This document shows, one piece after another, positions 9,537-17,692 of a stretch of DNA of 64,000 nt (positions are counted from its first letter, which is position 1; every line of letters begins with the position of its first letter). The translations under genes and the position numbers were made by a program. The stretch comes from Marinobacter salinexigens (GTDB lineage Bacteria > Pseudomonadota > Gammaproteobacteria > Pseudomonadales > Oleiphilaceae), in contig NZ_VTUU01000016.1 of the NCBI RefSeq assembly GCF_008370345.1, positions 1-64,000 of the forward strand. Direction: 5' to 3'. The notes under the pieces were generated by a model. That model was not told the origin of the DNA. It saw nothing but the letters and a program-made list of their open reading frames with translations, and searched no databases.

Positions 9537-9552
9537 TTTACCTTTACGTAAA
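9537..9552. promoter_or_regulatory. LiuR-like operator upstream of the acyl-CoA ligase
   Basis: The 16-base sequence TTTACCTTTACGTAAA has half sites TTTAC and GTAAA and matches the palindrome between liuR and the SDR gene at 39567-39582 in 14 of 16 positions. It sits about 60 bases before the ATG at 9613. MerR-family LiuR regulators are known to bind palindromes containing ACGT next to branched-chain catabolic genes, so a LiuR site is inferred; the left half is imperfect. Confidence 0.6.
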
Positions 9553-9612
9553 GTGTACCCTGTGCTAAATCTTGGTGCGTGATTTCGACGATAACAACAA
9601 CAGGAGTTGAAC

Positions 9613-11262
9613 ATGAGCCTCCCGGAATACGCTGACGTCTACAACAACTTTGATCCTGCCGCACTGGAAGCCGAGATTCTGGATGGTCGTCTGGATAGCG
9701 GCCTGAACGTTTGCCACGAGATCTGCGACAAGTGGGCCGGCGACCCGCAAAAAGTTGCTCTTTACTATGAAAAAGAGGGTGGGGGTGACGGCCAGCTCAC
9801 CTTTGCTGAATTGCGCGATGCCTCTGCGCGCTTTGCGAACTATCTGAAATCTCAGGGTATCGGGAAAGGCGACCGGGTGGCCGGACTGTTGCCACGTACA
9901 CCGGAGTTACTGATTGTGATTGCTGGTGCTCTGCGCGCTGGAGCTATATACCAGCCGCTGTTCACCGCCTTCGGTTCCGGAGCCATTGAATATCGCCTGG
10001 ACCGCGCCGGAACCCGGCTTGTGGTCACGGACCCCCAGAATTATCCGAAGCTGGCGGATGTGAAAAACTGCCCTCCGGTGCTCGCTGTGAAGGCAGGTGA
10101 AACCGGCGCAGAGGTACCAGATTTCGAATCGGTACTGAACGATCAGTCAGCGGACTTTGAGCCGGTCCAGATCAAGGGCTCCGATCCGTTCCTGCAGATG
10201 TTTACCTCCGGCACCGTTGGTAAGGCCAAAGGCGTGGCGGTGCCTGCCCGTGCGTTGATGGCGTTCTATGTGTACATGAAGTACGCCATCGATCTGCGTG
10301 ACAGTGATCGTTACTGGAACGTGGCTGATCCCGGTTGGGCCTACGGTCTTTACTACGCGGTTGTGGGGCCACTGCTGATGGGTCATGCCACCCATTTCAA
10401 TCCGGGTGCGTTCACGCCTGAGTCCACCTACGAGATGATCCGCAAATACAAGATCACCAACCTGGCAGCAGCTCCCACGGCTTACCGATTGCTTAAAGCC
10501 AACGATCATGTTTTGCCCGAGGGTGAAAATCTGGGGCTGAGAGTTGCCAGCAGTGCGGGCGAGCCGTTGAATCCGGAAGTGGTGAACTGGATCAAAAACC
10601 GGCACTTCTGTCCGGTGAAAGATCACTACGGCCAGACCGAAACCGGCATGACCTGCTGTAATTTCCACGGGCTTGAACACCCGCTTCGTGCCGGCTCCAT
10701 GGGTTTCTCTTCGCCGGGGCACCGGGTAGTGGCTCTGGATGAGAAAAATGAGGAAGTAGGTGAGGGTGAAATTGGCCAGTTGGCTGTGGATGTCAAAGCT
10801 TCACCGTTGTTCCATTTCGACGGCTACACCTGGGGTGAAAAAGACCCGTTTGTGAACGGTTACTACCTCACGGGCGATATGGTGATCTGCCATGGTGACG
10901 GAGGTTATTCCTTCAGTGGACGGGATGACGACATCATCACCACAGCGGGCTATCGAGTCGGCCCTGCTGACGTGGAAAGCACCTTGCTTGAGCATGCTGC
11001 GGTGGCTGAGTCCGGGGTGGTTGCCAAGCCGGATGAGAAACGTGGTTCCATCATCAAGGCTTATGTGGTTATCAAAGGAGATAAGGCAACGGGCGATGAT
11101 GAAACCCTGAAAGACGAACTGCAGGAACTCGTCCGTCGGCGGTTATCAACCCATGCCTTCCCCAGGGAAATTGAATTCGTTGACGAACTGCCGAAAACGC
11201 CCAGTGGCAAGATACAGCGGTTCGTTCTGCGTAACCGCGCCAAGGATGAAGTTGAGGCATGA
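9613..11262 (+). CDS. AMP-dependent acyl-CoA synthetase (acetyl-CoA synthetase-like)
   Basis: This 549-residue ligase of the adenylate-forming family activates a carboxylic acid to its CoA thioester via an acyl-AMP. Visible motifs are the ATP loop LQMFTSGTVGKAKGVAVP (about residues 193-210), the adenine motif DHYGQTETGM, YLTGDM before the hinge, GRDDDIITTAGYRVGP and the catalytic lysine in LPKTPSGKIQRFVLR near the C-terminus. ATG at 9613 follows AGGAG by six bases. It heads a tightly packed set: its stop overlaps the thioesterase start as ATGA. The LiuR-like operator upstream and the downstream importer suggest a short or branched acid substrate, which is inference. Confidence 0.88.
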   Translation: MSLPEYADVYNNFDPAALEAEILDGRLDSGLNVCHEICDKWAGDPQKVALYYEKEGGGDGQLTFAELRDASARFANYLKSQGIGKGDRVAGLLPRTPELLIVIAGALRAGAIYQPLFTAFGSGAIEYRLDRAGTRLVVTDPQNYPKLADVKNCPPVLAVKAGETGAEVPDFESVLNDQSADFEPVQIKGSDPFLQMFTSGTVGKAKGVAVPARALMAFYVYMKYAIDLRDSDRYWNVADPGWAYGLYYAVVGPLLMGHATHFNPGAFTPESTYEMIRKYKITNLAAAPTAYRLLKANDHVLPEGENLGLRVASSAGEPLNPEVVNWIKNRHFCPVKDHYGQTETGMTCCNFHGLEHPLRAGSMGFSSPGHRVVALDEKNEEVGEGEIGQLAVDVKASPLFHFDGYTWGEKDPFVNGYYLTGDMVICHGDGGYSFSGRDDDIITTAGYRVGPADVESTLLEHAAVAESGVVAKPDEKRGSIIKAYVVIKGDKATGDDETLKDELQELVRRRLSTHAFPREIEFVDELPKTPSGKIQRFVLRNRAKDEVEA

Positions 11263-11675
11263 TCATCAGCTTTGAGGAGCTTCAGGCTTTTCTGAGTGAA
11301 CAGTTTCCGCAGGGAGATGCTTATGGCTCCCTGCAGAAACTGGGAGACGGATGGGCTGAAATGAGGCTTGAGGTAGATGAGGAGCACTTGAGGCCAGGTG
11401 GCACTGTGTCCGGGCCAGTGATGATGGGGCTTGCGGATGTCACTGTCTACGCGGCCTTGCTCAGCAAGATCGGCCTGGTGCCACTGGCGGTCACAACCAA
11501 CCTGAACATCAACTTTCTCAGGAAGCCGGTGGCGCATAAGCCGATCTGGGCCAGAGCAACCATGCTGAAGGTGGGGCGTACCATGGGGGTAGGGGAAGTG
11601 TTTGTCTATTCCGAAGGAAGTGATGAGCCGGTTGCCCATTCCACGATGACCTATTCAATCCCGCCCAAAAGGTAA
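11259..11675 (+). CDS. PaaI-type hotdog-fold thioesterase
   Basis: This is a 138-residue single-domain hotdog protein that hydrolyses acyl-CoA thioesters. The region LRPGGTVSGPVMMGLADVTVYAALL holds the family helix with its acidic residue (GLAD), followed by LAVTTNLNINFLRKPV and the strand MLKVGRTMGVGEVFVY, all typical of PaaI/YigI-like enzymes. It is translationally coupled to the ligase (ATGA overlap). Pairing a ligase with a thioesterase may recycle CoA when an intermediate accumulates. The substrate is not determined. Confidence 0.85.
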   Translation: MIISFEELQAFLSEQFPQGDAYGSLQKLGDGWAEMRLEVDEEHLRPGGTVSGPVMMGLADVTVYAALLSKIGLVPLAVTTNLNINFLRKPVAHKPIWARATMLKVGRTMGVGEVFVYSEGSDEPVAHSTMTYSIPPKR

Positions 11676-11680
11676 GAATC

Positions 11681-12487
11681 ATGCAAATCCGCGACTCGGT
11701 CGTGCCGCTCGGTGATGGTGTCAGCATTGAGGTGAGACGTATACTGCACCAGGACGCAGGGGGCAAGCCAACCCTTGTTTTCCTGCATGAATCCCTGGGC
11801 AGTATCGGGCTGTGGCGAAAGTTCCCGGAAAAGCTGGCTGCCGCCACGGGGTACGATGCCTTGATCTACAACCGGCAGGGGTATGGGCGGTCGTCGGATG
11901 AGATTCTCCCGAGGCCCTATGACTTCCAGATCAAGGCAGGTTCGGTCTGGCTGCCCAGGTTGCTGGACGAGCTTGGAGTGGAAGATGTGATTCTTGTCGG
12001 CCATAGCGACGGTGGTTCCATCGCGCTTATTGCAGCCGGAGCCATGGGCGACAGGGTCAAAGGGATGGTTACCATGGCAGCTCATGTGTACGCGGACCAC
12101 CTGACTGAAGCCGGCATCCGGGAAATGGCGGTTCGGTATCGGGAAACGGATATCCGGGAAAGGCTTCAACGCCACCACGGGCATCGCACGGATGACATTT
12201 TCTACGCCTGGCAAACCGTCTGGCTGGATGAAGGTTTTCAGGCATTCCTGAACTTCGACGAGTGGCTGGCTGCAACCACCTGTCCGTGCCTGATTATTCA
12301 GGGCGAAGACGATGAATACGGTGTGCCGGACCAGGTGACCCGAATAGTTGCTGGTATTGGTGATCAGGCCCGGGCCGTGTTCATGCCGGAGACGGGACAC
12401 TCGCCACATCTTGAAAAGACAGATCAGGTATTGGAGATCGTCTACGACTTTTTGCTGAGCCAGACTTGCGAAAAAGTTGCAATTTGA
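11681..12487 (+). CDS. Alpha/beta hydrolase
   Basis: This 268-residue alpha/beta hydrolase has a complete apparent triad: nucleophile Ser in VGHSDGGS (about residue 108), an acid in IIQGEDDEYGVP (about 211) and His in PETGHSPHLEKT (about 234). The oxyanion segment is LVFLHESLGS. It follows the thioesterase by five bases with AAGGTAAG before the ATG, so it is in the same transcript. It may release the acid that the ligase then activates, from an ester or similar precursor. Its stop lies three bases before the palindrome that precedes livG. Confidence 0.87.
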   Translation: MQIRDSVVPLGDGVSIEVRRILHQDAGGKPTLVFLHESLGSIGLWRKFPEKLAAATGYDALIYNRQGYGRSSDEILPRPYDFQIKAGSVWLPRLLDELGVEDVILVGHSDGGSIALIAAGAMGDRVKGMVTMAAHVYADHLTEAGIREMAVRYRETDIRERLQRHHGHRTDDIFYAWQTVWLDEGFQAFLNFDEWLAATTCPCLIIQGEDDEYGVPDQVTRIVAGIGDQARAVFMPETGHSPHLEKTDQVLEIVYDFLLSQTCEKVAI

Positions 12488-12489
12488 TA

Positions 12490-12511
12490 TTGACGTTTAC
12501 GTATACGTCAA
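12490..12511. promoter_or_regulatory. LiuR-like palindromic operator before the ABC importer genes
   Basis: A 22-base near-perfect palindrome starts TTGACGT and ends ACGTCAA, with a TTTACGTATACGT core. It begins three bases after the hydrolase stop and 53 bases before the livG ATG. It shares TTTACGTNNACGT with the liuR/SDR intergenic site, so the importer probably has its own internal promoter under the same regulator. The regulator assignment is inference. Confidence 0.65.
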
Positions 12512-12563
12512 TCTAATCTGTGATTACTTTACATTTACAACAATAACAAAGGTAGATCGGCTC

Positions 12564-13367
12564 ATGACTGAACCGTACGTTCTGGAGACCCGCAACCTTG
12601 TAAAAGAGTTCAAAGGCTTTGTTGCGGTCAACGACGTGAACCTCAAGATTCAGAAAGGCCACATCCACGCCTTGATCGGGCCGAATGGAGCGGGCAAGAC
12701 CACCGTGTTCAACTTGCTCACCAAGTTCCTGATTCCTACCCGTGGCCAGATTCTCTACAAAGGCCAGGACATCACGCCACTGAAATCAGCAGCCATCGCG
12801 CGTAAGGGTATGGTTCGCTCGTTCCAGATCTCCGCGGTATTCCCTCACATGACCGCCCTGGAAAACATCCGTGTTGCCCTGCAAACCTTCGAAGGCAATT
12901 CATTCAGTTTCTGGAAATCTGGCAACACCCTTCACAAGCTCAATGCGAGATGCATGGAGCTGCTGGATGCTGTCGGGTTGGCGGAGTTTGCGAACACAAC
13001 CACCGTGGAACTGGCCTATGGCCGAAAACGGGCGTTGGAGCTGGCGACCACACTGGCGATGGAGCCGGAAATCCTGTTGCTGGATGAGCCGACCCAGGGC
13101 ATGGGCTCCGAGGACGTAGACCGGGTTGTGGAACTGGTGCAAAAGGCAGCCAAGGGCCGTACCGTGTTGATGGTTGAGCACAACCTGAGTGTGGTCAGTA
13201 AGCTCTGTGACCGTATTACGGTGCTCGCTCAGGGGGCTGTACTGACCGAGGGAGATTACGCCACCGTGTCGGCTGACCCTCAGGTGCGGGAAGTCTACAT
13301 GGGCAGTGAAGGCAGCGGCGAACGCGGTGCCTCCGAACACCAGGAAAGTGCGGAGGCGGCCCCATGA
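12564..13367 (+). CDS. livG: Branched-chain amino acid-type ABC transporter ATP-binding protein LivG
   Basis: This 267-residue ATPase of the LivG type energises a type-1 binding-protein-dependent importer. It shows Walker A GPNGAGKTTVFNLL (about residue 38), the Q-loop region MVRSFQISAVFPHMT, a family-specific signature LAYGRKRALELA and Walker B EILLLDEPTQGM with the switch His in MVEHNLSVV. The ATG at 12564 matches the LivG N-terminus; the longer frame would run through the operator. It overlaps livF as ATGA. The C-terminal tail (about 20 residues) is charged and variable. The cargo is probably a branched-chain amino acid or an acid related to it. Confidence 0.9.
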   Translation: MTEPYVLETRNLVKEFKGFVAVNDVNLKIQKGHIHALIGPNGAGKTTVFNLLTKFLIPTRGQILYKGQDITPLKSAAIARKGMVRSFQISAVFPHMTALENIRVALQTFEGNSFSFWKSGNTLHKLNARCMELLDAVGLAEFANTTTVELAYGRKRALELATTLAMEPEILLLDEPTQGMGSEDVDRVVELVQKAAKGRTVLMVEHNLSVVSKLCDRITVLAQGAVLTEGDYATVSADPQVREVYMGSEGSGERGASEHQESAEAAP

Positions 13368-14086
13368 GCGTGAATCCGGATAAGGAATACGAACAGCTAC
13401 GGGTTTCCGGCCTGCATGCTTTCTATGGCGAATCCCACATCCTGCACGGAATTGATCTGGTGGTTAACCGGGGCGAACTGGTTACGCTGTTGGGGAGAAA
13501 TGGGGCCGGCCGGAGTACCACACTCAAAGCCATCATGAACATGGTAGGGCGCCGAACCGGGTCAATCATGATCAACGGTGAGGAGACCATGTCATGCGCT
13601 CCGCACCATATTGCTAGGTTGGGTGTCGGGTATTGCCCCGAACATCGGGGCATTTTTTCCTCACTCAGCGTCCAGGAAAACCTCACGTTGCCACCGGTGG
13701 TGCGCAGCGGAGGCATGAGCCTGGAAGAAATCTACACCATGTTCCCCAATCTCTATGAACGACGCACCAGCCAGGGCACCAAGCTCTCTGGTGGCGAGCA
13801 GCAGATGCTGGCGATGGCGCGTATTCTGCGCACCGGCGCCAACATGCTATTGCTGGACGAGATCACCGAAGGTCTTGCGCCGGTCATTGTTGAGAAGCTG
13901 GGAGAGGTCCTGGTAGCCCTGAAAGAAAAGGGACTGACCATCGTTCTGGTAGAGCAGAATTTCCACTTTGCAGCGCCGTTGGCCGACCGTCATTACGTGG
14001 TTGAACACGGCCAGATTGTGGAAGAAATCGGCGCCCACGAACTCACTGAAAAACAGTCGGTGCTGAATGGCTATTTGGGGGTCTGA
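13364..14086 (+). CDS. livF: Branched-chain amino acid-type ABC transporter ATP-binding protein LivF (Arg in Walker A)
   Basis: This 240-residue partner ATPase of LivG has YGESHILHGIDLVV, the signature LSGGEQQMLAMARIL, Walker B MLLLDEITEGLAP and the switch His region VLVEQNFHFA. Walker A reads LLGRNGAGRSTTLKAI: the normally invariant lysine is Arg (codon CGG), and the residue after it is Ser. Walker B is followed by Ile rather than Pro (DEITEGL). In heterodimeric ABC ATPases one site may be degenerate, so this subunit may bind ATP but hydrolyse poorly, leaving LivG to drive transport. The gene is coupled to livG and followed by the binding-protein gene. Confidence 0.9.
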   Translation: MSVNPDKEYEQLRVSGLHAFYGESHILHGIDLVVNRGELVTLLGRNGAGRSTTLKAIMNMVGRRTGSIMINGEETMSCAPHHIARLGVGYCPEHRGIFSSLSVQENLTLPPVVRSGGMSLEEIYTMFPNLYERRTSQGTKLSGGEQQMLAMARILRTGANMLLLDEITEGLAPVIVEKLGEVLVALKEKGLTIVLVEQNFHFAAPLADRHYVVEHGQIVEEIGAHELTEKQSVLNGYLGV

Positions 14087-14158
14087 TCCCGGATAGGACG
14101 AAAGCAACAAAAGCAACAACAACCCGAACCAACGCAAGACAGTAGCGGAGATACAACA

Positions 14159-15373
14159 ATGACAATGATGAAAAAGCTTCTGACCTCAGCCGTTGCATCA
14201 GCCCTGATGGTGGGCGGAGCCCAGGCGGAAATCTCGGACAAGACCGTCAAGATCGGTTACCTGGCGGATATGTCAGGCACCTATCGGGATCTGGCTGGGC
14301 CAAACGGCCTGAAAGCCATGGAAATGGCCATTGCCGACTTTGGCGGCAAGGTTGGCAGCGCCAAAGTTGAAGTGGTGAGCGCGGATGACCGTAACAGCCC
14401 GGACGTGGCATCCAGCACCGTTCGCCGCTGGGTAGAGAACGAAGGTGTGGATATGGTCGGTGGCATGGTGGCCTCTTCTGTAACGATCGCCACTACCAAA
14501 ATTCTCGAAGAGAACAATAAGCTTGGGTTGGTTTCCGGCTCTGCGGCTTCAAGCATCACGGACGCTCACTGCACGCCAAACCATATTCATTACGTCTACG
14601 ATACCTACGCGCTGTCAATCGGTACTCCGACGGCAATCGTTAAAGAGGGCGGTAAAAGCTGGTACATCCTGACTGCAGACTACGCCTTCGGCCATGCCAT
14701 GGAAGCCGATGTAACGCGAGTGGTGGAAGCGAATGGCGGGGAAATTCTGGGAAGCATCCGTCACCCGTTCCCGACACCGGACTTTTCGTCTTTCATCCTT
14801 CAGGCGCAAGCCTCCGGTGCTGATGTTATCGCTCTGGCAAACGCTGGTGCTGATACCACCAACGCGATTACCACTGCAGCTGAGTTCGGGGTAACCCAGG
14901 CTGGCCAGACGATTGCGGGTCTTGTGGTCTTCCTCAGTGATGTCCACGCTCTTGGTACTGAAGCTGCCCAGGGACTGCAGCTCACCACTGGCTGGTATTG
15001 GGACATGAATGACGAAACCCGTGAGTGGTCTGATCGCTTCATGGAAGAAACCGGTGCCCGTCCGACCATGGTTCACGCCGGTATTTATTCAAGCACCATG
15101 CAGTACCTCAAAGCTGTTGAAGCCACAGGATCGGATGATTCCCAGACAGTGCGCAAGTACATGATGGAACACCCGATCAACGACATGTTCGCGAAGAATG
15201 GCCGCGTTCGTGAGGACGGTCGTATGGTGCACGATATGTATCTGGCCAAGGTCAAGACTCCGGAAGAGTCCACAGGTGAATGGGATCTCTATGACATCGT
15301 TCGTACGATTCCTGCCGATGAAGCCTTCCGTCCGCTCTCCGAGAGCAAGTGCAAGCTCGTAAGCGGCAACTAA
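14159..15373 (+). CDS. ABC transporter substrate-binding protein (LivK-like, periplasmic)
   Basis: This is a 404-residue type-1 periplasmic binding protein. An N-terminal signal peptide (KKLLTSAVASALMVGGAQA, cleavage after AQA) is followed by KTVKIGYLADMSGTYRDLAGPNG, the ligand-cleft start in this family, then VDMVGGMVASSVTIATTKI and WYILTADYAFGHAMEADV. It delivers solute to the LivHM pore. GGAG lies eight bases before the ATG. It sits between the ATPase and permease genes; a stable stem-loop follows its stop. Homologues bind amino acids, amides or short acids; the ligand here is unknown. Confidence 0.9.
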   Translation: MTMMKKLLTSAVASALMVGGAQAEISDKTVKIGYLADMSGTYRDLAGPNGLKAMEMAIADFGGKVGSAKVEVVSADDRNSPDVASSTVRRWVENEGVDMVGGMVASSVTIATTKILEENNKLGLVSGSAASSITDAHCTPNHIHYVYDTYALSIGTPTAIVKEGGKSWYILTADYAFGHAMEADVTRVVEANGGEILGSIRHPFPTPDFSSFILQAQASGADVIALANAGADTTNAITTAAEFGVTQAGQTIAGLVVFLSDVHALGTEAAQGLQLTTGWYWDMNDETREWSDRFMEETGARPTMVHAGIYSSTMQYLKAVEATGSDDSQTVRKYMMEHPINDMFAKNGRVREDGRMVHDMYLAKVKTPEESTGEWDLYDIVRTIPADEAFRPLSESKCKLVSGN

Positions 15374-15385
15374 AACTGCACGCAG

Positions 15386-15418
15386 GCAGGACTTCCTGGC
15401 CTTGCCAGGGAGTCCTGC
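15386..15418 (+). other. Intercistronic stem-loop after the binding-protein gene
   Basis: A 15-base-pair stem (one G-U pair) links 15386-15400 with 15404-15418 across a CTT loop, 13 bases after the binding-protein stop. No T-run follows, so it is not a typical terminator. Such hairpins after binding-protein genes commonly protect the upstream mRNA and raise binding protein above permease levels; that role is inferred. Confidence 0.6.
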
Positions 15419-15477
15419 AGAACCTGCAAAGACGAAAATATTAAAACAACGTCTGTGCTGCTTTTGGAGTTAGCAAC

Positions 15478-16365
15478 ATGTCCATGATTTTCGGCGTCCC
15501 TGCTGCTGTGCTGTCCGGCCAGCTTCTTATCGGTGTGATTAATGGCGCCTTTTATGCCCTGTTGAGTTTGGGGTTGGCGGTCATCTTCGGCCTGCTCAAG
15601 ATCATCAATTTCGCACACGGTGCCATGTACATGCTCGGTGCCATGGCCACCGTCATCATGTTCGATGCGCTTGGTATCAACTATTGGGTGGCGCTGTTTG
15701 TTGCTCCTGTTCTCGTCGGTATTGTAGGAATGGTCATTGAATACTTTTTCCTGCGCCGGATTGCGGGGCAGGATCATATCTACAGTCTGCTACTGACCTT
15801 CGGTATCGCACTGATGATCCAGGGGGTTCTGACCAATATCTACGGTGTATCCGGGTTGCGCTATTCCATGCCTGACGTGTTCAAGGGTGGGGTTAATCTC
15901 GGGTTTATGTTCCTGCCTTATTACCGGGCCTGGGTTATCGTTGCCGCACTGGTTGTCTGCTTCGGAACCTGGTTCATGATTGAAAAAACCAAGTTGGGAT
16001 CCTATCTGCGGGCAGGAACTGAGGATTCCCAGTTGATGCAGGGTTTTGGTATCAACGTGCCATTGCTGGTGAGTCTGACGTACGGATTCGGTGTAATGCT
16101 GGCAGCGTTCGCGGGTGTTCTGGCGGCTCCGATCTATTCGGTCACTCCTGTGATGGGCTCCCATATTCTGATTGTTGTTTTCGCCGTGGTGGTCATTGGC
16201 GGGATGGGTTCCATCGGTGGCGCTATTATCACCGGTATCTTGATGGGGATTATCGAAGGCCTTACCAAGACCTTCTATCCTCCGGCTTCATCTGCGGTGA
16301 TCTTTCTGGTCATGGTCGTGGTATTGATGATCCGTCCCTCTGGTCTGTTCGGTAAGGAGGCATAA
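15478..16365 (+). CDS. livH: Branched-chain amino acid-type ABC transporter permease LivH
   Basis: This 295-residue inner-membrane permease has about eight hydrophobic helices. It begins with LIGVINGAFYALLSLGLAVIFGLLKIINFAHGAMYMLG, in which ALLSLGLAVIFG and the INFAHGA motif are hallmarks of LivH. The cytoplasmic coupling region for the ATPases is near YLRAGTEDSQLMQGFGINV, and the C-terminus VMGSHILIVVFAVVVIGGMGSIGGA is also family-typical. GGAG precedes the ATG at 15478. It pairs with LivM, which starts two bases downstream of its stop. Confidence 0.92.
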   Translation: MSMIFGVPAAVLSGQLLIGVINGAFYALLSLGLAVIFGLLKIINFAHGAMYMLGAMATVIMFDALGINYWVALFVAPVLVGIVGMVIEYFFLRRIAGQDHIYSLLLTFGIALMIQGVLTNIYGVSGLRYSMPDVFKGGVNLGFMFLPYYRAWVIVAALVVCFGTWFMIEKTKLGSYLRAGTEDSQLMQGFGINVPLLVSLTYGFGVMLAAFAGVLAAPIYSVTPVMGSHILIVVFAVVVIGGMGSIGGAIITGILMGIIEGLTKTFYPPASSAVIFLVMVVVLMIRPSGLFGKEA

Positions 16366-16367
16366 TC

Positions 16368-17363
16368 ATGAATCAGCCTGTAAATCAGACCGATATCCAG
16401 CACGGTATCCTGGAACAACAGAGATCTGAAGACCGCAAGAAGCTGATGGTCAACGGTGTTCTGTTGCTCCTGTTACTGGCAGCCCCGTTTGTGATGTATC
16501 CGGTCTTCCTCATGAAGATCCTGTGCTTTGCACTCTTTGCTGTGGCCTTTAACCTCCTGTTCGGATTCACCGGCTTGCTGTCGTTCGGGCATGCCGCGTT
16601 TCTTGCAACGGGTGGATATACCACCGGGTATCTGCTGACCAACTATTCTGGTCTGACGACCGAAATGGGGATCATTGCCGGCACGTTGGTTGCCACGTTG
16701 CTGGGTCTGGCCTTTGCTTTGTTGTCCATACGCCGGCAAGGCATCTATTTTGCGATGGTTACGCTTGCTCTGGCTCAGCTTGTTTTCTTCTTCTTCGTAC
16801 AATCCAAGTTCACCGGTGGCGAAGACGGCATGCACGGTATCCCCAGGGGGGAGTTGCTTGGGGTGATTAACCTGGATGACAACCTGAACATGTACTACTT
16901 CGTGCTGGCCGTGTTCATTGGCTGTTACCTGTTGGTGCAACGTATTGTCAGCAGCCCGTATGGTCAGGTTCTCAAATCCATCAAACAGAACGAAGCCCGC
17001 GCTGTTTCGCTGGGATACAACGTGGATCGCTACAAGATACTGGCGTTCGTCATCTCTGCTGCTCTTGCGGGATTGGCGGGTTCCATGAAATCCGTGGTGT
17101 TCCAGCTTGCTTCGCTGAATGATGCGCACTGGCACATGTCCGGGGAAGTTATTCTGATGACCCTGGTGGGTGGCATGGGAACTTTGCTTGGGCCTGTCGT
17201 GGGTGCGACTTTCGTAGTGAATGTTGAATATCAGCTCTCCCAGGGGCCATTGAGGGACTGGGTGGACCCGATACTCGGCGGCATTTTTGTCCTCACTGTT
17301 CTGGCCTTCCGGAGTGGTATCGTTGGGGAGGTTCAGAAGTTCGTAAAGAAAAATCTCGGCTGA
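16368..17363 (+). CDS. livM: Branched-chain amino acid-type ABC transporter permease LivM
   Basis: This 331-residue membrane permease is the partner of LivH. It has around ten hydrophobic segments, the LivM landmark NLLFGFTGLLSFGHAAFLATGGY, the conserved YFAMVTLALAQLVFFF, the coupling helix region IKQNEARAVSLGYNVDRYK and WHMSGEVILMTLVGGMGTLLGP. AAGGAGG lies eight bases before the ATG. It is the last gene of the importer operon, with a strong terminator starting 22 bases after its stop. Confidence 0.92.
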   Translation: MNQPVNQTDIQHGILEQQRSEDRKKLMVNGVLLLLLLAAPFVMYPVFLMKILCFALFAVAFNLLFGFTGLLSFGHAAFLATGGYTTGYLLTNYSGLTTEMGIIAGTLVATLLGLAFALLSIRRQGIYFAMVTLALAQLVFFFFVQSKFTGGEDGMHGIPRGELLGVINLDDNLNMYYFVLAVFIGCYLLVQRIVSSPYGQVLKSIKQNEARAVSLGYNVDRYKILAFVISAALAGLAGSMKSVVFQLASLNDAHWHMSGEVILMTLVGGMGTLLGPVVGATFVVNVEYQLSQGPLRDWVDPILGGIFVLTVLAFRSGIVGEVQKFVKKNLG

Positions 17364-17384
17364 TTAGCGGGCACCACATCCCCG

Positions 17385-17422
17385 GCGAAGGCCACCGTTC
17401 TCCGGTGGCCTTCGCTTTTTTT
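17385..17422 (+). terminator. Rho-independent terminator of the importer operon
   Basis: A perfect 13-base-pair stem (17385-17397 with 17403-17415, arms GCGAAGGCCACCG and its complement) with a 5-base loop is followed by seven Ts at 17416-17422. This ends the ligase-to-livM block. The remaining bases up to 17692 show no gene or clear signal. Confidence 0.93.
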
Positions 17423-17692
17423 CACTGTTTAAATTTGTAATCGTACGCAGGCCCGTTATGACAGGAAGCTTGGGCTGGCACTATCCCGGGTAAGGTTAAT
17501 GCCATTTAAAACATAGACTTGTGTCGCCATTTCCGGCGCCTCTCCGCGTAACACCTGATCTCATCATGTATCCCTCCGTAACCGCCAAATTTCTGACGAT
17601 TCACCCCGGATAAATCCGGAACTGTTCCACATTCAGCCTAAATCTGCCGCTGTAGGATTTGCTCGAAATCGTCAATTATTTGGTGAAAAACG

